Positions 35,157 through 44,337 of a stretch of DNA of 64,000 bases are shown piece by piece (the stretch's first letter is position 1; each line of letters begins with the position of its first letter). Under the pieces are notes generated by a model. It was given only the letters and a program-made list of their open reading frames with translations. It had not been told where the DNA came from and made no database searches. Position numbers and translations under genes: made by a program. Source of the stretch: an uncultured Pseudoalteromonas sp. Its GTDB lineage: Bacteria > Pseudomonadota > Gammaproteobacteria > Enterobacterales > Alteromonadaceae. Where the stretch lies: positions 92,981 through 156,980 of the forward strand of contig CANLRB010000011.1 of NCBI GenBank assembly GCA_947493455.1. The letters are read 5' to 3'.

Positions 35157-36629
35157 ATGAAACTTTCTTTATATCAAAAGCTTGCAGGCGCATTGTGTGC
35201 AATTTTTATATTGGTCGCGAGCTTGTTTATGGTGTGGACACAGCAAGTGAGTTATGTCTCTCGACATCATGCGGAGCAAACGCTACATCTTTCTCTCGCA
35301 GAGCACTTAGTCGGTGATAATCCATTGTTAAGCCAAGGTGTGTACGATTATAAAGCACTTGAAAACTTGTTTCACACACTGATGGTATTGGGGCCGTCAT
35401 TTGAATTTTACTTTGTAGATCCAAATGGAAAGCTTATCACTTATTCGGCCAAGCCGGGTGATGTAAAACGTTCACATATCGATTTAGTACCATTAATTAG
35501 TTTAATTGAAAACCAGCACGAGCTGCCAATTTATGGTGACGATCCGCGCAGTCTCGATGGAAGCAAAATATTCTCTGTCTCACCGGTTTTTAACAATCAG
35601 CAATTACAGGGATATTTGTATGTCATTATTGGTTCGCAAGCATTTGAAACTATATTTAACACCATTCAACTAAGCGAAACACTCCAATTAAGCGCCATTT
35701 GGATTGCGATAACACTATTTCTATTGTTGATTTCATTACTAATTTTATTTAGATATTTAACCAAACCGCTGACTCAACTAAAAAATGACGTAACCGCTAT
35801 TGAAAAGGCAAAATTCAACTTAGATAATATTTCGTTGCACCGATGGTTACACAAAGACAATAATGAAATTCATATGCTTGGTCAAAGTGTTAATGTCATG
35901 GCGTCTAAAATTGACAGTCAATTAAAGCAGCTTGAACAGATTGATTTGCAGCGCAAAGAAATGCTCGCACACTTATCGCATGATCTAAGAACCCCACTGG
36001 CATCACTACAAGGCTATTTAGAACTCTTAGTAGATAAAAAGGTCTCTGATGCAGAGCAGCAACACTCATTTTTATCTGTTTCTTTGAATAATTGCGGTCA
36101 AATAAAGCATATGATAGATCAAATTTTTGAGTTAGCGCATTTAGAAAGTGGTCATGTAAATACACATTTTGAAGTGATCAATCTCGGTGAGTTAGCCTAT
36201 GATATTAGTGCTAAATTTGCGCTTAAAGTAGAGCGCAAGAAAATTGAGCTCATTATTGATACGGCCGTATGTGATGTGATGGTTTACGCTGATATCGCGA
36301 AATTAGAGAGAGTATTGAGCAACCTGCTTGAAAATGCGATTCGTCATACACCGGTTGAAGGTAAAATTAATATTAATTTACAACATCAAGGCAGCAATGT
36401 TTACGTTAGTGTCAAAGATTCTGGTACCGGTATTCACGAAGCTGATCTCAGCTATATTTTTGAAGCCCGATATCGCGCTAGCAATGCGATTGGCAGCAAT
36501 AAAAAACACGGTGGGCTTGGCCTTGCGATCACAAAGCAATTACTCACGTTATTGAATTCGGAAATACGTGTTCAAAGTGAGTTAGGGCAGGGCAGTGACT
36601 TTTCATTTAAACTAAGAGTTGCCAGTTAA
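35157..36629 (+). CDS. Sensor histidine kinase paired with the OmpR-type regulator
   Basis: 490 residues. ATG 35157 is preferred over the adjoining GTG at 35154; GAGG lies five bases upstream. TM1 spans ~8-27, a periplasmic sensor of ~150 residues carries a PAS/Cache-like part (FEFYFVDPNGKLITYSA), and TM2 lies near 178-200. HAMP follows. The phospho-acceptor is in LAHLSHDLRTPLASLQGYLELL near 276. ATPase boxes are NLLENAIRHTP, DSGTGIHEAD and HGGLGLAITKQLL. It forms an operon with the regulator. Confidence 0.92.
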   Translation: MKLSLYQKLAGALCAIFILVASLFMVWTQQVSYVSRHHAEQTLHLSLAEHLVGDNPLLSQGVYDYKALENLFHTLMVLGPSFEFYFVDPNGKLITYSAKPGDVKRSHIDLVPLISLIENQHELPIYGDDPRSLDGSKIFSVSPVFNNQQLQGYLYVIIGSQAFETIFNTIQLSETLQLSAIWIAITLFLLLISLLILFRYLTKPLTQLKNDVTAIEKAKFNLDNISLHRWLHKDNNEIHMLGQSVNVMASKIDSQLKQLEQIDLQRKEMLAHLSHDLRTPLASLQGYLELLVDKKVSDAEQQHSFLSVSLNNCGQIKHMIDQIFELAHLESGHVNTHFEVINLGELAYDISAKFALKVERKKIELIIDTAVCDVMVYADIAKLERVLSNLLENAIRHTPVEGKININLQHQGSNVYVSVKDSGTGIHEADLSYIFEARYRASNAIGSNKKHGGLGLAITKQLLTLLNSEIRVQSELGQGSDFSFKLRVAS

Positions 36630-36657
36630 TGACAACTCACCCTTTTGGTGTCTGTGA

Positions 36658-38178
36658 TTAAGTCTCTATGCCTTGTTTTATATTGAATAGAGAATTTGGA
36701 TCATATTGATTTTTGGTCGTCGTTAATCTCGCATAATTATTGCCGTAGTAGGCGTTCTGCCAATTGTCGATGAGCGGGTCTAAATAGTTCACGTATGCGC
36801 CACCACTACTCCAAGGAGCCATAAGTTGACGAAACTCATTATTCCAAACTTGGCTTTCGTCAATGCGAGAAACAGGCGCAGAACTTGCGAGTGGCGCGTA
36901 ATACTCTGCACTCACTTTTGCAAGGCGATGAGGGAAAGCCGTTTCATCTGGTGCAATATCACTAATTTTACCGGCCATTAAGTTAAAAATTATCATGCCA
37001 TATTTACCATTATCTGCCAGGTTTTGAATATGCTTTTCAAGCGTTTCAAGGCCTTCAAAGGGGATTGTATCGTTAAAAAAATCAGAGCTTGCGGCGAAAG
37101 CGCTGCGTTGCATTTCGCCTTCTGGAAAATGCGCAGAAAGACGACATTCGGCGATTGCATCCATACATGAACCGAGCATAGTACTACGGTAGGTTTGCAA
37201 CCAATGGCTGTTAGTCAGAGTAGGGCGTCCAATACGAGAAATAAATTCTTCCCAAAGAATGACAGCACTGTCGAGATCATTGAGGCAAAAAGCGCGCACT
37301 TGTAAACGCAGCGCGCCATTAATCCATGAGGGCAGACATTGTGCCCACATTTCGTTTGGCCACAGGTCGGCAAGAGTCTGCCATTCGCTCATCACAGCAC
37401 TAAAGTCTGAAAAATGAAAAGTCGCCGAAAAATGAATAATGTCCGAGATATCATGGGTTTCAAAGATAAATTCAGTGACAACACCAAGGTTACCACCACC
37501 ACCGCCTCGAAGTGCCCAAAAGAGATCTTGATTTTGCTCTTCACTACAAGTTAAAAGTTGTCCATCAGCTGTGATAATTTTAGCGCCGACTAGTGCATCG
37601 CACGTGAGGCCATATTGTCGGTCGACAATGCCAAAGCCACCGCCAAGGGTGAGTCCAGCAATGCCTACACTTAAACACGTCCCCAAAGGAATGCACACTC
37701 CTTGTTGTGTGAGTTGATCATAAACGTCGACTAATCGGGCGCCTGCGCCAATATTGGCACGGTTTTGTGACACCGAGATGTGATTCATTTTCGACACATC
37801 GATGATCACACCCTTTGAGGTCGAGTTTCCGATGTAACTATGGCTACCGCATCGTGGGGTTAGCGCAAGTGAGTGTAATTGAACAAACTCAAGTATAGAC
37901 TTGACATCGCTGTCATTTTTGCAGTGCACAATTGCTTGTGGATAGATATGATCATAACGGGTATGAAAAACAAGTCGGGCGGTGGCATAGGCAGACGTAT
38001 TGGTGGGCAGTATTACGTCCCCGTCTATTGAGTCGACTAATTGTTGCCATTGCTGCTCTGTTAGTTCGCTTTCGACCTTTGTCGGAGGTTGACTTGTCGG
38101 GGTTTTATCTGAATTACTGCCGCAGGCTGCGAGAAACAGAGAAGAGGTTGAAATTGTAATAAACTTTCGCCGATCCAT
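36658..38178 (-). CDS. BBE-type FAD-linked oxidoreductase, Tat/lipoprotein-like export signal
   Basis: 506 residues. The N-terminus MDRRKFITISTSSLFLAACG combines an RR motif with a lipobox, suggesting a Tat-exported lipoprotein. FAD_binding_4 follows. RCGSHSYIG supplies His near 110 and GTCLSVGIAGLTLGGG supplies Cys near 166, the two residues used for bicovalent FAD attachment in berberine-bridge-enzyme-like oxidases. RGGGGGNLGVVTEF and a C-terminal BBE segment (NYARLTTTKNQYDPNSLF) complete it. These enzymes oxidise sugars or phenolic alcohols. AAGGAT precedes the ATG. Confidence 0.87.
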   Translation of the reverse strand: MDRRKFITISTSSLFLAACGSNSDKTPTSQPPTKVESELTEQQWQQLVDSIDGDVILPTNTSAYATARLVFHTRYDHIYPQAIVHCKNDSDVKSILEFVQLHSLALTPRCGSHSYIGNSTSKGVIIDVSKMNHISVSQNRANIGAGARLVDVYDQLTQQGVCIPLGTCLSVGIAGLTLGGGFGIVDRQYGLTCDALVGAKIITADGQLLTCSEEQNQDLFWALRGGGGGNLGVVTEFIFETHDISDIIHFSATFHFSDFSAVMSEWQTLADLWPNEMWAQCLPSWINGALRLQVRAFCLNDLDSAVILWEEFISRIGRPTLTNSHWLQTYRSTMLGSCMDAIAECRLSAHFPEGEMQRSAFAASSDFFNDTIPFEGLETLEKHIQNLADNGKYGMIIFNLMAGKISDIAPDETAFPHRLAKVSAEYYAPLASSAPVSRIDESQVWNNEFRQLMAPWSSGGAYVNYLDPLIDNWQNAYYGNNYARLTTTKNQYDPNSLFNIKQGIET

Positions 38179-38243
38179 ACCATATCCTTGATGTTAAAAT
38201 TAGTGTGCGTTTGTATGCTAACTAACCGAAGTCAATCGGAAGG

Positions 38244-38265
38244 TGTGAGATAAATTTATCTCACA
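38244..38265. promoter_or_regulatory. Perfect 22-bp palindrome upstream of the flavoenzyme gene
   Basis: The half-site TGTGAGATAAA is followed immediately by its exact complement. It lies 66 bases upstream of the flavoenzyme start. It is not a CRP site, because the TGTGA and TCACA arms are 12 bases apart instead of six. No T-run follows on either strand, so an operator is more likely than a terminator. Confidence 0.4.
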
Positions 38266-38348
38266 AACATCTTTTATGTTAAGGACCAAAAGGTTATGTG
38301 TAATTCCACTTTAGTCTTATACGATATATGGCATACGTCTATCCGCAG

Positions 38349-39584
38349 TTACTTATTCTGTTCAAAACTTAAATTACTTGCTGTCGTTGGAAGTTTAAAT
38401 AGCGTTTCTATAGCGTTGTCGTATTTATAGTCGTTTGGTAACGATTCTAATATTGTTAATTCCACATCGTCGAGCCATATTTGACCACTTCCTGTTGTAA
38501 GTAGTCCAAACGAGAGGGTCGAAGCGTCTTTTGCAATGTCTAATACGATGGTTTCTTTTTGCCATGGATTAGATAGTGAAATGCGCGTATGTTGCAGGTT
38601 TTCAAACGCGATCGTTTTATTCTCTGAGTTATTTACTCGAAACCACAAAGTTGCTTTATTGGTGGTATTTTCTCTTTTTATGAACGCCGACAGCTGCACT
38701 TTTTTACCGAGATAGTTATCGGCGAGCAGCTTTTGATAAACGACACCGATACTTTGTGGGTGTACATGCTCTTTTGTTGTAAATGATAAGCTTGCATCGC
38801 CTGAGTAGGTAACATCGTTATCAAATATAATATCATAATCTTGCATAACGACAGGAGCGACTTGCCAACCTGTATTTGCGTTTAAAATTGGTTGTTCGAA
38901 ACCGAGATTGTCGGTCTTTTCACTCGTTGCGGTCGCAGTTGCACCAACACTATCCAGATAGTTTTGATACGCTTCTTTAGTGCGATAAATTGTCGGCTTT
39001 CCTACTGTTTTTTCAAATTTATCAACTTCTTGCCAAGTTATACTGTCAAGCCATACAGACCCATGTCCTATCATATGAAAGCCAATTGTAATCATCGTCG
39101 TGTCGTCGATTACATCGGAAACAACGCGAAGTTTATGCCACGTATTTTTAGCTGTGTCGCTATGAAGTTCACTGACATATGCTTGTACACGGCCCGATGT
39201 TTCACTTTGCGAAGCAAATAGGGCGATTTTATTTGATAGCTCTGCTAGTTTGACATAGGCTGTCAGCTCCATACGCTTTCCGATAAACTGCTCAGCTGAA
39301 AAGCTCTGAATATAGCGAAATTCTTCTGAATCTTTTATGTCTTTTGATTTTATCGAAACACTTTGTTGCCCAGAGTGAACATGGTGACTTTGGCGAGAAT
39401 AAGTCACTTCATACTCAGCTTGATTTAACGAATCACGACGCCAACCTTCAGCAGCATTCTGTTGACTATTATTTGCTTTTCCCCAGTTTTTATAATTGAT
39501 CGACCCGTAATGACTGCTTATAACGCCATATAATGTAGTAACTATGATGATAAATAGGATTAAGTTAAAGAGCGCTTTGTTCAT
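38349..39584 (-). CDS. Membrane-anchored protein with two carbohydrate-binding-like domains
   Basis: 411 residues. An N-terminal helix (NLILFIIIVTTLYGVI) could be an uncleaved anchor or signal. Two beta-sandwich domains of ~150 residues are visible, each with GKR/GKK-hydrophobic-A-Y/F-x-K in the first half and a GHGSVWLDSITW or GSGQIWLDDVEL finish. This resembles CBM4/9-like or galactose-binding-like modules and shows internal duplication. No catalytic domain is present. It may bind a glycan at the surface. Confidence 0.7.
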   Translation of the reverse strand: MNKALFNLILFIIIVTTLYGVISSHYGSINYKNWGKANNSQQNAAEGWRRDSLNQAEYEVTYSRQSHHVHSGQQSVSIKSKDIKDSEEFRYIQSFSAEQFIGKRMELTAYVKLAELSNKIALFASQSETSGRVQAYVSELHSDTAKNTWHKLRVVSDVIDDTTMITIGFHMIGHGSVWLDSITWQEVDKFEKTVGKPTIYRTKEAYQNYLDSVGATATATSEKTDNLGFEQPILNANTGWQVAPVVMQDYDIIFDNDVTYSGDASLSFTTKEHVHPQSIGVVYQKLLADNYLGKKVQLSAFIKRENTTNKATLWFRVNNSENKTIAFENLQHTRISLSNPWQKETIVLDIAKDASTLSFGLLTTGSGQIWLDDVELTILESLPNDYKYDNAIETLFKLPTTASNLSFEQNK

Positions 39585-39737
39585 CGCTTTTTTAATAGAA
39601 GTAACTTTCGGCGAATTGTATCTGTGTTCGGTAATGTTGTAAATAAAATTGCCATCTTCTCAACGTTAATACAATTGAGCTAAATAATTGTTGGTAGTGT
39701 GTGTTAGCATGATAATGAGTTAATTAGAGGACTAAGT

Positions 39738-39989
39738 ATGAACCCAATTATTCAACTATTACGCGACAGTAATATCGATGAATCAAAAATCAAAGAAATA
39801 TTTACAACCTTGACTGAAAACCCGTTAGCTGCAATGGCGACAATTTCGCAACTTGGCATTGCGCCAGAAAAACTGCAACCTGTTATGATGATGGCAATGC
39901 AAAACCCACAGATAATTCGTCAAGCGGTTGAAGAGTTGGGGTTAGACGTGACTGCGTTAGATAACGCCAAAGAAAAGTTATCACAATAA
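39738..39989 (+). CDS. Small DUF2999-like protein
   Basis: 83 residues, MNPIIQLLRDSNIDESKIKE..., all-helical, no signal peptide. The pattern (NPLAAMATISQLGIAPEKLQ, MQNPQIIRQAVEELGLD) matches what I recall of DUF2999 from Vibrionales and Alteromonadales. Function unknown. AGAGGA precedes the ATG and a small terminator follows. Confidence 0.78.
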   Translation: MNPIIQLLRDSNIDESKIKEIFTTLTENPLAAMATISQLGIAPEKLQPVMMMAMQNPQIIRQAVEELGLDVTALDNAKEKLSQ

Positions 39990-39997
39990 TGTGGCAG

Positions 39998-40016
39998 AGC
40001 ACCGAATGGTGCTTTT
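39998..40016 (+). terminator. Short intrinsic terminator
   Basis: AGCACC / GGTGCT stem with loop GAAT, followed by TTT, eight bases after the upstream stop. Confidence 0.55.
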
Positions 40017-40028
40017 GACTGTTGTCGA

Positions 40029-40439
40029 TTAGGGGCAAAGTGCTCCTTTAATTTCAGATGCTGCGTCGGTAAAACAAGACCACACACCATCAGAGGCTCT
40101 TTCAAAACGAATGACAACACCGGCAACCTGCGCTGGTGGTCCCTTTATGATACATCTTAAATTACCCGCGCCGCCAATTATTGAGGCAGTATAAGAGCAA
40201 TGCTCGCTCGCTGCACTAGTAAATACCTCACTCGGGTCAGCGATATCTTTGCCGTCATGAACTATCAAGTCTGCTTGCACTTTACCTAAATTCACTTCAG
40301 CATATGCGCTTGTATATTTTGCCTTCGCAGTATAATTATTATAAGCTGGTAGCGCGATACTCGTTAAGATAGCAATAATCGCAACGACTATCATCACTTC
40401 CACTAATGTAAAACCGCGGTTTAGATTATACACGCACAC
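40029..40439 (-). CDS. Type IV pilin-like protein (minor or major pilin)
   Basis: About 136 residues. The prepilin site is [25 protein letters not shown] with Glu at +5, followed by the hydrophobic helix and a globular domain with cysteine pairs (EHCSYT...LRCIIKG and SCFTD...ALCP). The start is uncertain: GTG 40439 is best spaced from GAGGAAG, while TTG 40457 and GTG 40433 are alternatives. It is an isolated gene; the rest of the pilus machinery must be elsewhere. Roles include adhesion, motility or DNA uptake. Confidence 0.85.
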   Translation of the reverse strand: MCVYNLNRGFTLVEVMIVVAIIAILTSIALPAYNNYTAKAKYTSAYAEVNLGKVQADLIVHDGKDIADPSEVFTSAASEHCSYTASIIGGAGNLRCIIKGPPAQVAGVVIRFERASDGVWSCFTDAASEIKGALCP

Positions 40440-40516
40440 GTTATTACACTTCCTCAAAACGACATCCTCTAAGTATTAACTAAACTAGGTATAATTGCTA
40501 GTGATCTATCGGCTGT

Positions 40517-41137
40517 TCAAGAAACTGCAAGCCAACAACCTACGCCAATCATAAGTGCACCACTTATCCGGTTGATTAGTGTAACGTTTTGCTGATTTTT
40601 AAGTAGGCGTTTTAAACCATGACCACCACTGGCGTATATCATCATACAAATAAATTCGCTGATTAGCAGAATTATGACTAAAGCAGTAAGTTGTGGAGCC
40701 AAAGTGATATTGGCGTTAATAAACGGAGGAAGCAGCGACGCGGTAAATGCCCATCCTTTTGGATTGGCGACGGCTGTGATTAATCCTTGACTAAAAAGTG
40801 CACGCTTTGAGGTTTGCTTGGATTGGTTAGCGTGTTCGAGGGCAAGTTTGCCTCGATTGCGCCACAGTTGAATGCCAATCCAAATTAAGTAGGCACCCCC
40901 TAGTAGCTTTAATGCAACAAACAGCTGCGGGAAATTCAACATGAGTGCGGCAACACCCAATACGGCACTAATAGCAACAATCGCAACACCGAGCAACTCG
41001 CCCCACATCATATAGAACGTTTGTCTCAAGCCAACACTCATGCCTAGCGTTAAGGCCAGTGTCATACACATACCTGGTGTAATTGAAATGATAAAGCAAG
41101 TGGGAATAAACAAAAGCAGCAGATTGGTGTCGATCAT
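40517..41137 (-). CDS. LysE/RhtB-family amino acid exporter
   Basis: 206 residues with about six TM helices. Family motifs are ITPGMCMTLALTLGMSVGLRQ near 20-40, LKLLGGAYLIWIGIQLWR near 72, and GLITAVANPKGWAFTASLLPPF near 118. The family exports amino acids or homoserine lactone-like compounds across the inner membrane. No regulator is beside it. The substrate is unknown. Confidence 0.9.
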   Translation of the reverse strand: MIDTNLLLLFIPTCFIISITPGMCMTLALTLGMSVGLRQTFYMMWGELLGVAIVAISAVLGVAALMLNFPQLFVALKLLGGAYLIWIGIQLWRNRGKLALEHANQSKQTSKRALFSQGLITAVANPKGWAFTASLLPPFINANITLAPQLTALVIILLISEFICMMIYASGGHGLKRLLKNQQNVTLINRISGALMIGVGCWLAVS

Positions 41138-41236
41138 AGTCTATTGGTGTAATTAAAAAATGCTAAACTACCGCAATTTTTAGACAAATGCGACCTTTCT
41201 CGCTTTTTAAACTCGTTACGTTTGCGGAAGATAAAT

Positions 41237-42160
41237 ATGTTTTTGGTGTCAATACTTTTGCCTATCTTAAGTCTTGTGTTGTTTGGTTTTGTGTTGGCAA
41301 AAAATAGCGTTATTCCCCAAGCTTGGATCGACCAATTAGCGCGCGCGACATTTAACCTGCTAATCCCGTTGTATTTGTTTTATAGCATTGTAAATTTAAA
41401 TTTGAATGCGCAGCTTTCAATTGATGTTTTCGCCGTATTTTATGGGTCGGTTTTTAGCTGCTTTGTTATCAGTTTTTTTATTTTTAAATCGCGTACTAAA
41501 ATGAGTGAAGTCTCTGTACCCATAGCGAGTTTATCGGCAACCTATTCCAATACTATCATCGTTGGCTTACCGATACTCGTGAGCATACTGTCACCAAGTG
41601 TCGCGGGCATTGTCTTTGTAGTTATCTGTGTACACAGTGCAATATTATTTGGTGTTACACAGCTTCTATGTCGCCAAGCAATGACGTCGGCCCGTTTTAA
41701 TCTTGGACGATTCATTTTAGCAAGTCTGACAAACCCTTTGGTTACAGCAATTTATATAGGTTTACTATTCAACTTATTTGATATTGAACTGTTTGCGTGG
41801 CTTGAATCCACGCTTGCACTGGCTACATTACCAGCGTTACCGCTTGCATTGGTTATTTTAGGGATGACTCTAGTGCAGTATCGTGTGACAGGGAATAAAA
41901 TGACAGTAGCAATTGGCACTGCCATTAAACTTTTTATATTGCCTGCTATCACTTATATTTTTTCGGTGTACTTATTTGCGCTCTCTCATGAATTAGTGAC
42001 GATTTTAGTCATTCTAACCGCGAGTCCCACGGGGGTGAATGCGTACTTAATTGCCGTTAGTGAACAATCTGGGCAACGTGACTCAGCAAGCATCGTGGTA
42101 GTGAGTACCCTTGTTTCAGTAGTGTCACTACCATTTTGGTTGTTGATATTAGGATTTTAA
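41237..42160 (+). CDS. AEC-family (auxin efflux carrier-like) transporter
   Basis: 307 residues. ATG 41237 has GGAAG seven bases upstream and is preferred over TTG 41222. Ten TM helices in two sets of five around a central loop are visible. ILLPILSLVLFGFVLAK, SATYSNTIIVGLPILVS near 97 and LTASPTGVNAYLIA near 265 are typical of PF03547 carriers (malonate, malate and similar anions). It ends three bases before the convergent FMN reductase gene. Confidence 0.85.
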   Translation: MFLVSILLPILSLVLFGFVLAKNSVIPQAWIDQLARATFNLLIPLYLFYSIVNLNLNAQLSIDVFAVFYGSVFSCFVISFFIFKSRTKMSEVSVPIASLSATYSNTIIVGLPILVSILSPSVAGIVFVVICVHSAILFGVTQLLCRQAMTSARFNLGRFILASLTNPLVTAIYIGLLFNLFDIELFAWLESTLALATLPALPLALVILGMTLVQYRVTGNKMTVAIGTAIKLFILPAITYIFSVYLFALSHELVTILVILTASPTGVNAYLIAVSEQSGQRDSASIVVVSTLVSVVSLPFWLLILGF

Positions 42161-42163
42161 CCG

Positions 42164-42691
42164 TTAATTCGACAATGTCGCTACTGCGGACTGAAGTTTG
42201 TCTATCAGCTCAGGATTAGTCAGCACCTGTTTTTCGGCATCAAAGTTTTCATAAAAACTGGCGATAGAAAGACTTGCTTTTACATCTGCGGCAAAATAAG
42301 GCGCTGAGTTTACTGCTTGTGTAAGCACCGTATTTGCACCGCCTGGACCTGGTGATGTAGCAAGTAGAACCATCGGCTTATTTTGGAAGACTTTCATATC
42401 GATTCGAGAGGTCCAGTCAAATAAATTCTTATATGCTGCTGTATAGCTACCATTGTGTTCTGCAAAAGAGATAATAATCGCGTCGGCCGCGCCTAATTTA
42501 TTATAAAATTGCTGTGCTAACTCTGGCTTGCCAAGCTCTTTCTCTCTATCTTCACTAAATATAGGAAGTTCATAATCATTGATATCAAGTACTTCAACTT
42601 GTGCATTATCAACGAGTGAGGCGGCATAGGTCGCGAGCTGTTTGTTGATTGAATTACGGCTATTACTTGCTGCAAATGTGATTAGTTTCAT
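42164..42691 (-). CDS. NADPH-dependent FMN reductase-like flavoprotein
   Basis: 175 residues, flavodoxin fold. The FMN phosphate loop AASNSRNSINKQLA is near 8-20, FAEHNGSYTAAYKNLFDW near 77 and LLATSPGPGGANTVL near 108. These are quinone or azo reductase-like enzymes of the cytosol. GAGGAACAA precedes the ATG. It is divergent from a LysR regulator, which probably controls it. Confidence 0.88.
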   Translation of the reverse strand: MKLITFAASNSRNSINKQLATYAASLVDNAQVEVLDINDYELPIFSEDREKELGKPELAQQFYNKLGAADAIIISFAEHNGSYTAAYKNLFDWTSRIDMKVFQNKPMVLLATSPGPGGANTVLTQAVNSAPYFAADVKASLSIASFYENFDAEKQVLTNPELIDKLQSAVATLSN

Positions 42692-42797
42692 AATTTGTTC
42701 CTCGTCTCACGTTACTTTTGACAATAGTTATACGTAATATTTCTTAATTTGATAAAACTTAGTGTATATTAATCTCACCTGACTATTAATACCAAAA

Positions 42798-43718
42798 ATG
42801 GTTAATGACTTTTTCCATATGACTGCTAATCATGAATTGTTCGATGGCATGGTAATATTTTGCCATGTTGTTAATTGTAAGGGGTTCTCCGCTGCGGCGA
42901 ATTTAACAGGCCATTCGACTTCGTTTATCAGTAAAGAAATTAATAAACTAGAAGGGCGCGTAGGTGCACGATTACTTAATCGTACCACGCGTTCAATTAG
43001 TTTAACGCCAGAAGGTGAGGCGTTTTATTCGCAATGTACTCAGCTGATTGATGGTGCACAACAAGCGGTTGCCGCTTTGTCATCGACGCAAGTGACCCCG
43101 ACTGGGGTATTGAAATTAAGCTGCCCGGTGTCATTTGGTAATCACTATTTACAGCCTATTTTGGCTGAGTACATGTCCCGTTACCCCAATGTTACTCTCG
43201 ATTTGGATCTTAATGACCGAAAAGTGGATGTGGTCCAAGATGGCTATGATTTAGTTATTCGAGCGACCGCTGAACTCGAAGAATCGACCTTGATAGCACG
43301 TAAGATTTTTAGCTCCAAGGCGCTTACTGTTGCGTCACCTGCGTATTTGCAGAAATTTGGTTGTCCAAAAACACCACAAGATTTGGTGAACCACCAATGC
43401 ATTTGCTACAGCAACCTCAAACAACCGAATAAGTGGCGCTATACAAATAATACGGGGGTGGAACAAGTTGTGGAATTACCAATTCGCATGTTGTGTAACA
43501 GTTCAGATATGGAGCTTGCAATGACGATTAATGGCCATGGAATTACGCGGTTGCCTCAGTTTGCTATGGAGCAAGCGCTTGCACAAGGTTTAGTGAAAGA
43601 AGTACTAAGCGATTATCGAAACCACCCAATTGATGTTTATGCGGTCTACCCCAGTCGCAAGCATTTATCACCTAAGGTGCGGTGTTTAATTGATTTATTA
43701 GTGGAAAAATTTGAATAG
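42798..43718 (+). CDS. LysR-family transcriptional regulator
   Basis: 306 residues. The winged HTH (FCHVVNCKGFSAAANLTGHSTSFISKEINKLEGRVGARLLNRTTR) is near 20-65, with a periplasmic-binding-like effector domain (~95-300) of the CrgA/DhcR subgroup (VDVVQDGYDLVIRATAELEES). The start is uncertain, since ATG 42819 is also possible. It is divergent from the FMN reductase with a 106-base gap containing no obvious long repeat. Confidence 0.9.
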   Translation: MVNDFFHMTANHELFDGMVIFCHVVNCKGFSAAANLTGHSTSFISKEINKLEGRVGARLLNRTTRSISLTPEGEAFYSQCTQLIDGAQQAVAALSSTQVTPTGVLKLSCPVSFGNHYLQPILAEYMSRYPNVTLDLDLNDRKVDVVQDGYDLVIRATAELEESTLIARKIFSSKALTVASPAYLQKFGCPKTPQDLVNHQCICYSNLKQPNKWRYTNNTGVEQVVELPIRMLCNSSDMELAMTINGHGITRLPQFAMEQALAQGLVKEVLSDYRNHPIDVYAVYPSRKHLSPKVRCLIDLLVEKFE

Positions 43719-43719
43719 C

Positions 43720-43752
43720 GGTAATGCGGTTGTACTATGCTGCCGCATTACC
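43720..43752. terminator. Hairpin between convergent genes
   Basis: GGTAATGCGG / CCGCATTACC, a 10-bp stem with a 13-base loop. No clear T-run follows, but its position suits a bidirectional terminator. Confidence 0.5.
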
Positions 43753-43764
43753 AGAATAACGGGT

Positions 43765-44337
43765 TTAGCTATTTGCGCGGCTAATAAATTTGTTTTCTGT
43801 TGTATTAATTTTTATTTTGTCGCCTTGTGAAATGTGTTCTGGCACTTGAATCACTAAACCGGTTGTCATTGTTGCAGGTTTAGTGCGAGCGCTGGCAGAC
43901 GCACCTTTTATTGACGGTGAAGTTTCCTCAATTACTAATTCAACACTGCTTGGCAAATCGACTGAGACTGGGTTGCCTTCAACAATGACAACTTGTAGAC
44001 CTTTCGTTGATTCGTCGATAAATAAGATTTGCTCAGCAATAGACTCTTTATTGAGGTTATAAGGTGTGTAGTCTTCTTCATCCATAAAAACAAATTCGTC
44101 ACCATCAATGTACGATAAGATAGCTGGGCGACGAGTCAAGTCAGCAAACTTTAACATTTCTTCTGCTTTAAACGTTTCGTCAACTTTGCCGCCAGTAACC
44201 ACGTCATACATTCTCATTCGATATAAACTGCCACCGGCACGTCCTTGAGGAACAGAACGTTCAATATCACGCACTATCATGACCCGGTTATTATATTCAA
44301 TTGCGGCGTGTTTTTTTATTTCGCTTGCCTTTGGCAT
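43765..44337 (-). CDS. efpL: Elongation factor P-like protein EfpL (YeiP)
   Basis: 190 residues with KOW, central OB and C-terminal OB domains. [12 protein letters not shown] near 83 and [28 protein letters not shown] near 138 are strongly diagnostic. The tip loop of domain I reads QGRAGG with Arg at 33, matching R33 of E. coli EfpL, instead of the Lys modified in EF-P. EfpL helps ribosomes through proline-rich and other stalling motifs. AAGGAATTC precedes the ATG. Confidence 0.92.
   Translation of the reverse strand: MPKASEIKKHAAIEYNNRVMIVRDIERSVPQGRAGGSLYRMRMYDVVTGGKVDETFKAEEMLKFADLTRRPAILSYIDGDEFVFMDEEDYTPYNLNKESIAEQILFIDESTKGLQVVIVEGNPVSVDLPSSVELVIEETSPSIKGASASARTKPATMTTGLVIQVPEHISQGDKIKINTTENKFISRANS

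Noticed and set aside
38244-38265. CRP binding site
   Set aside because: TGTGA and TCACA are 12 bases apart; CRP requires six.
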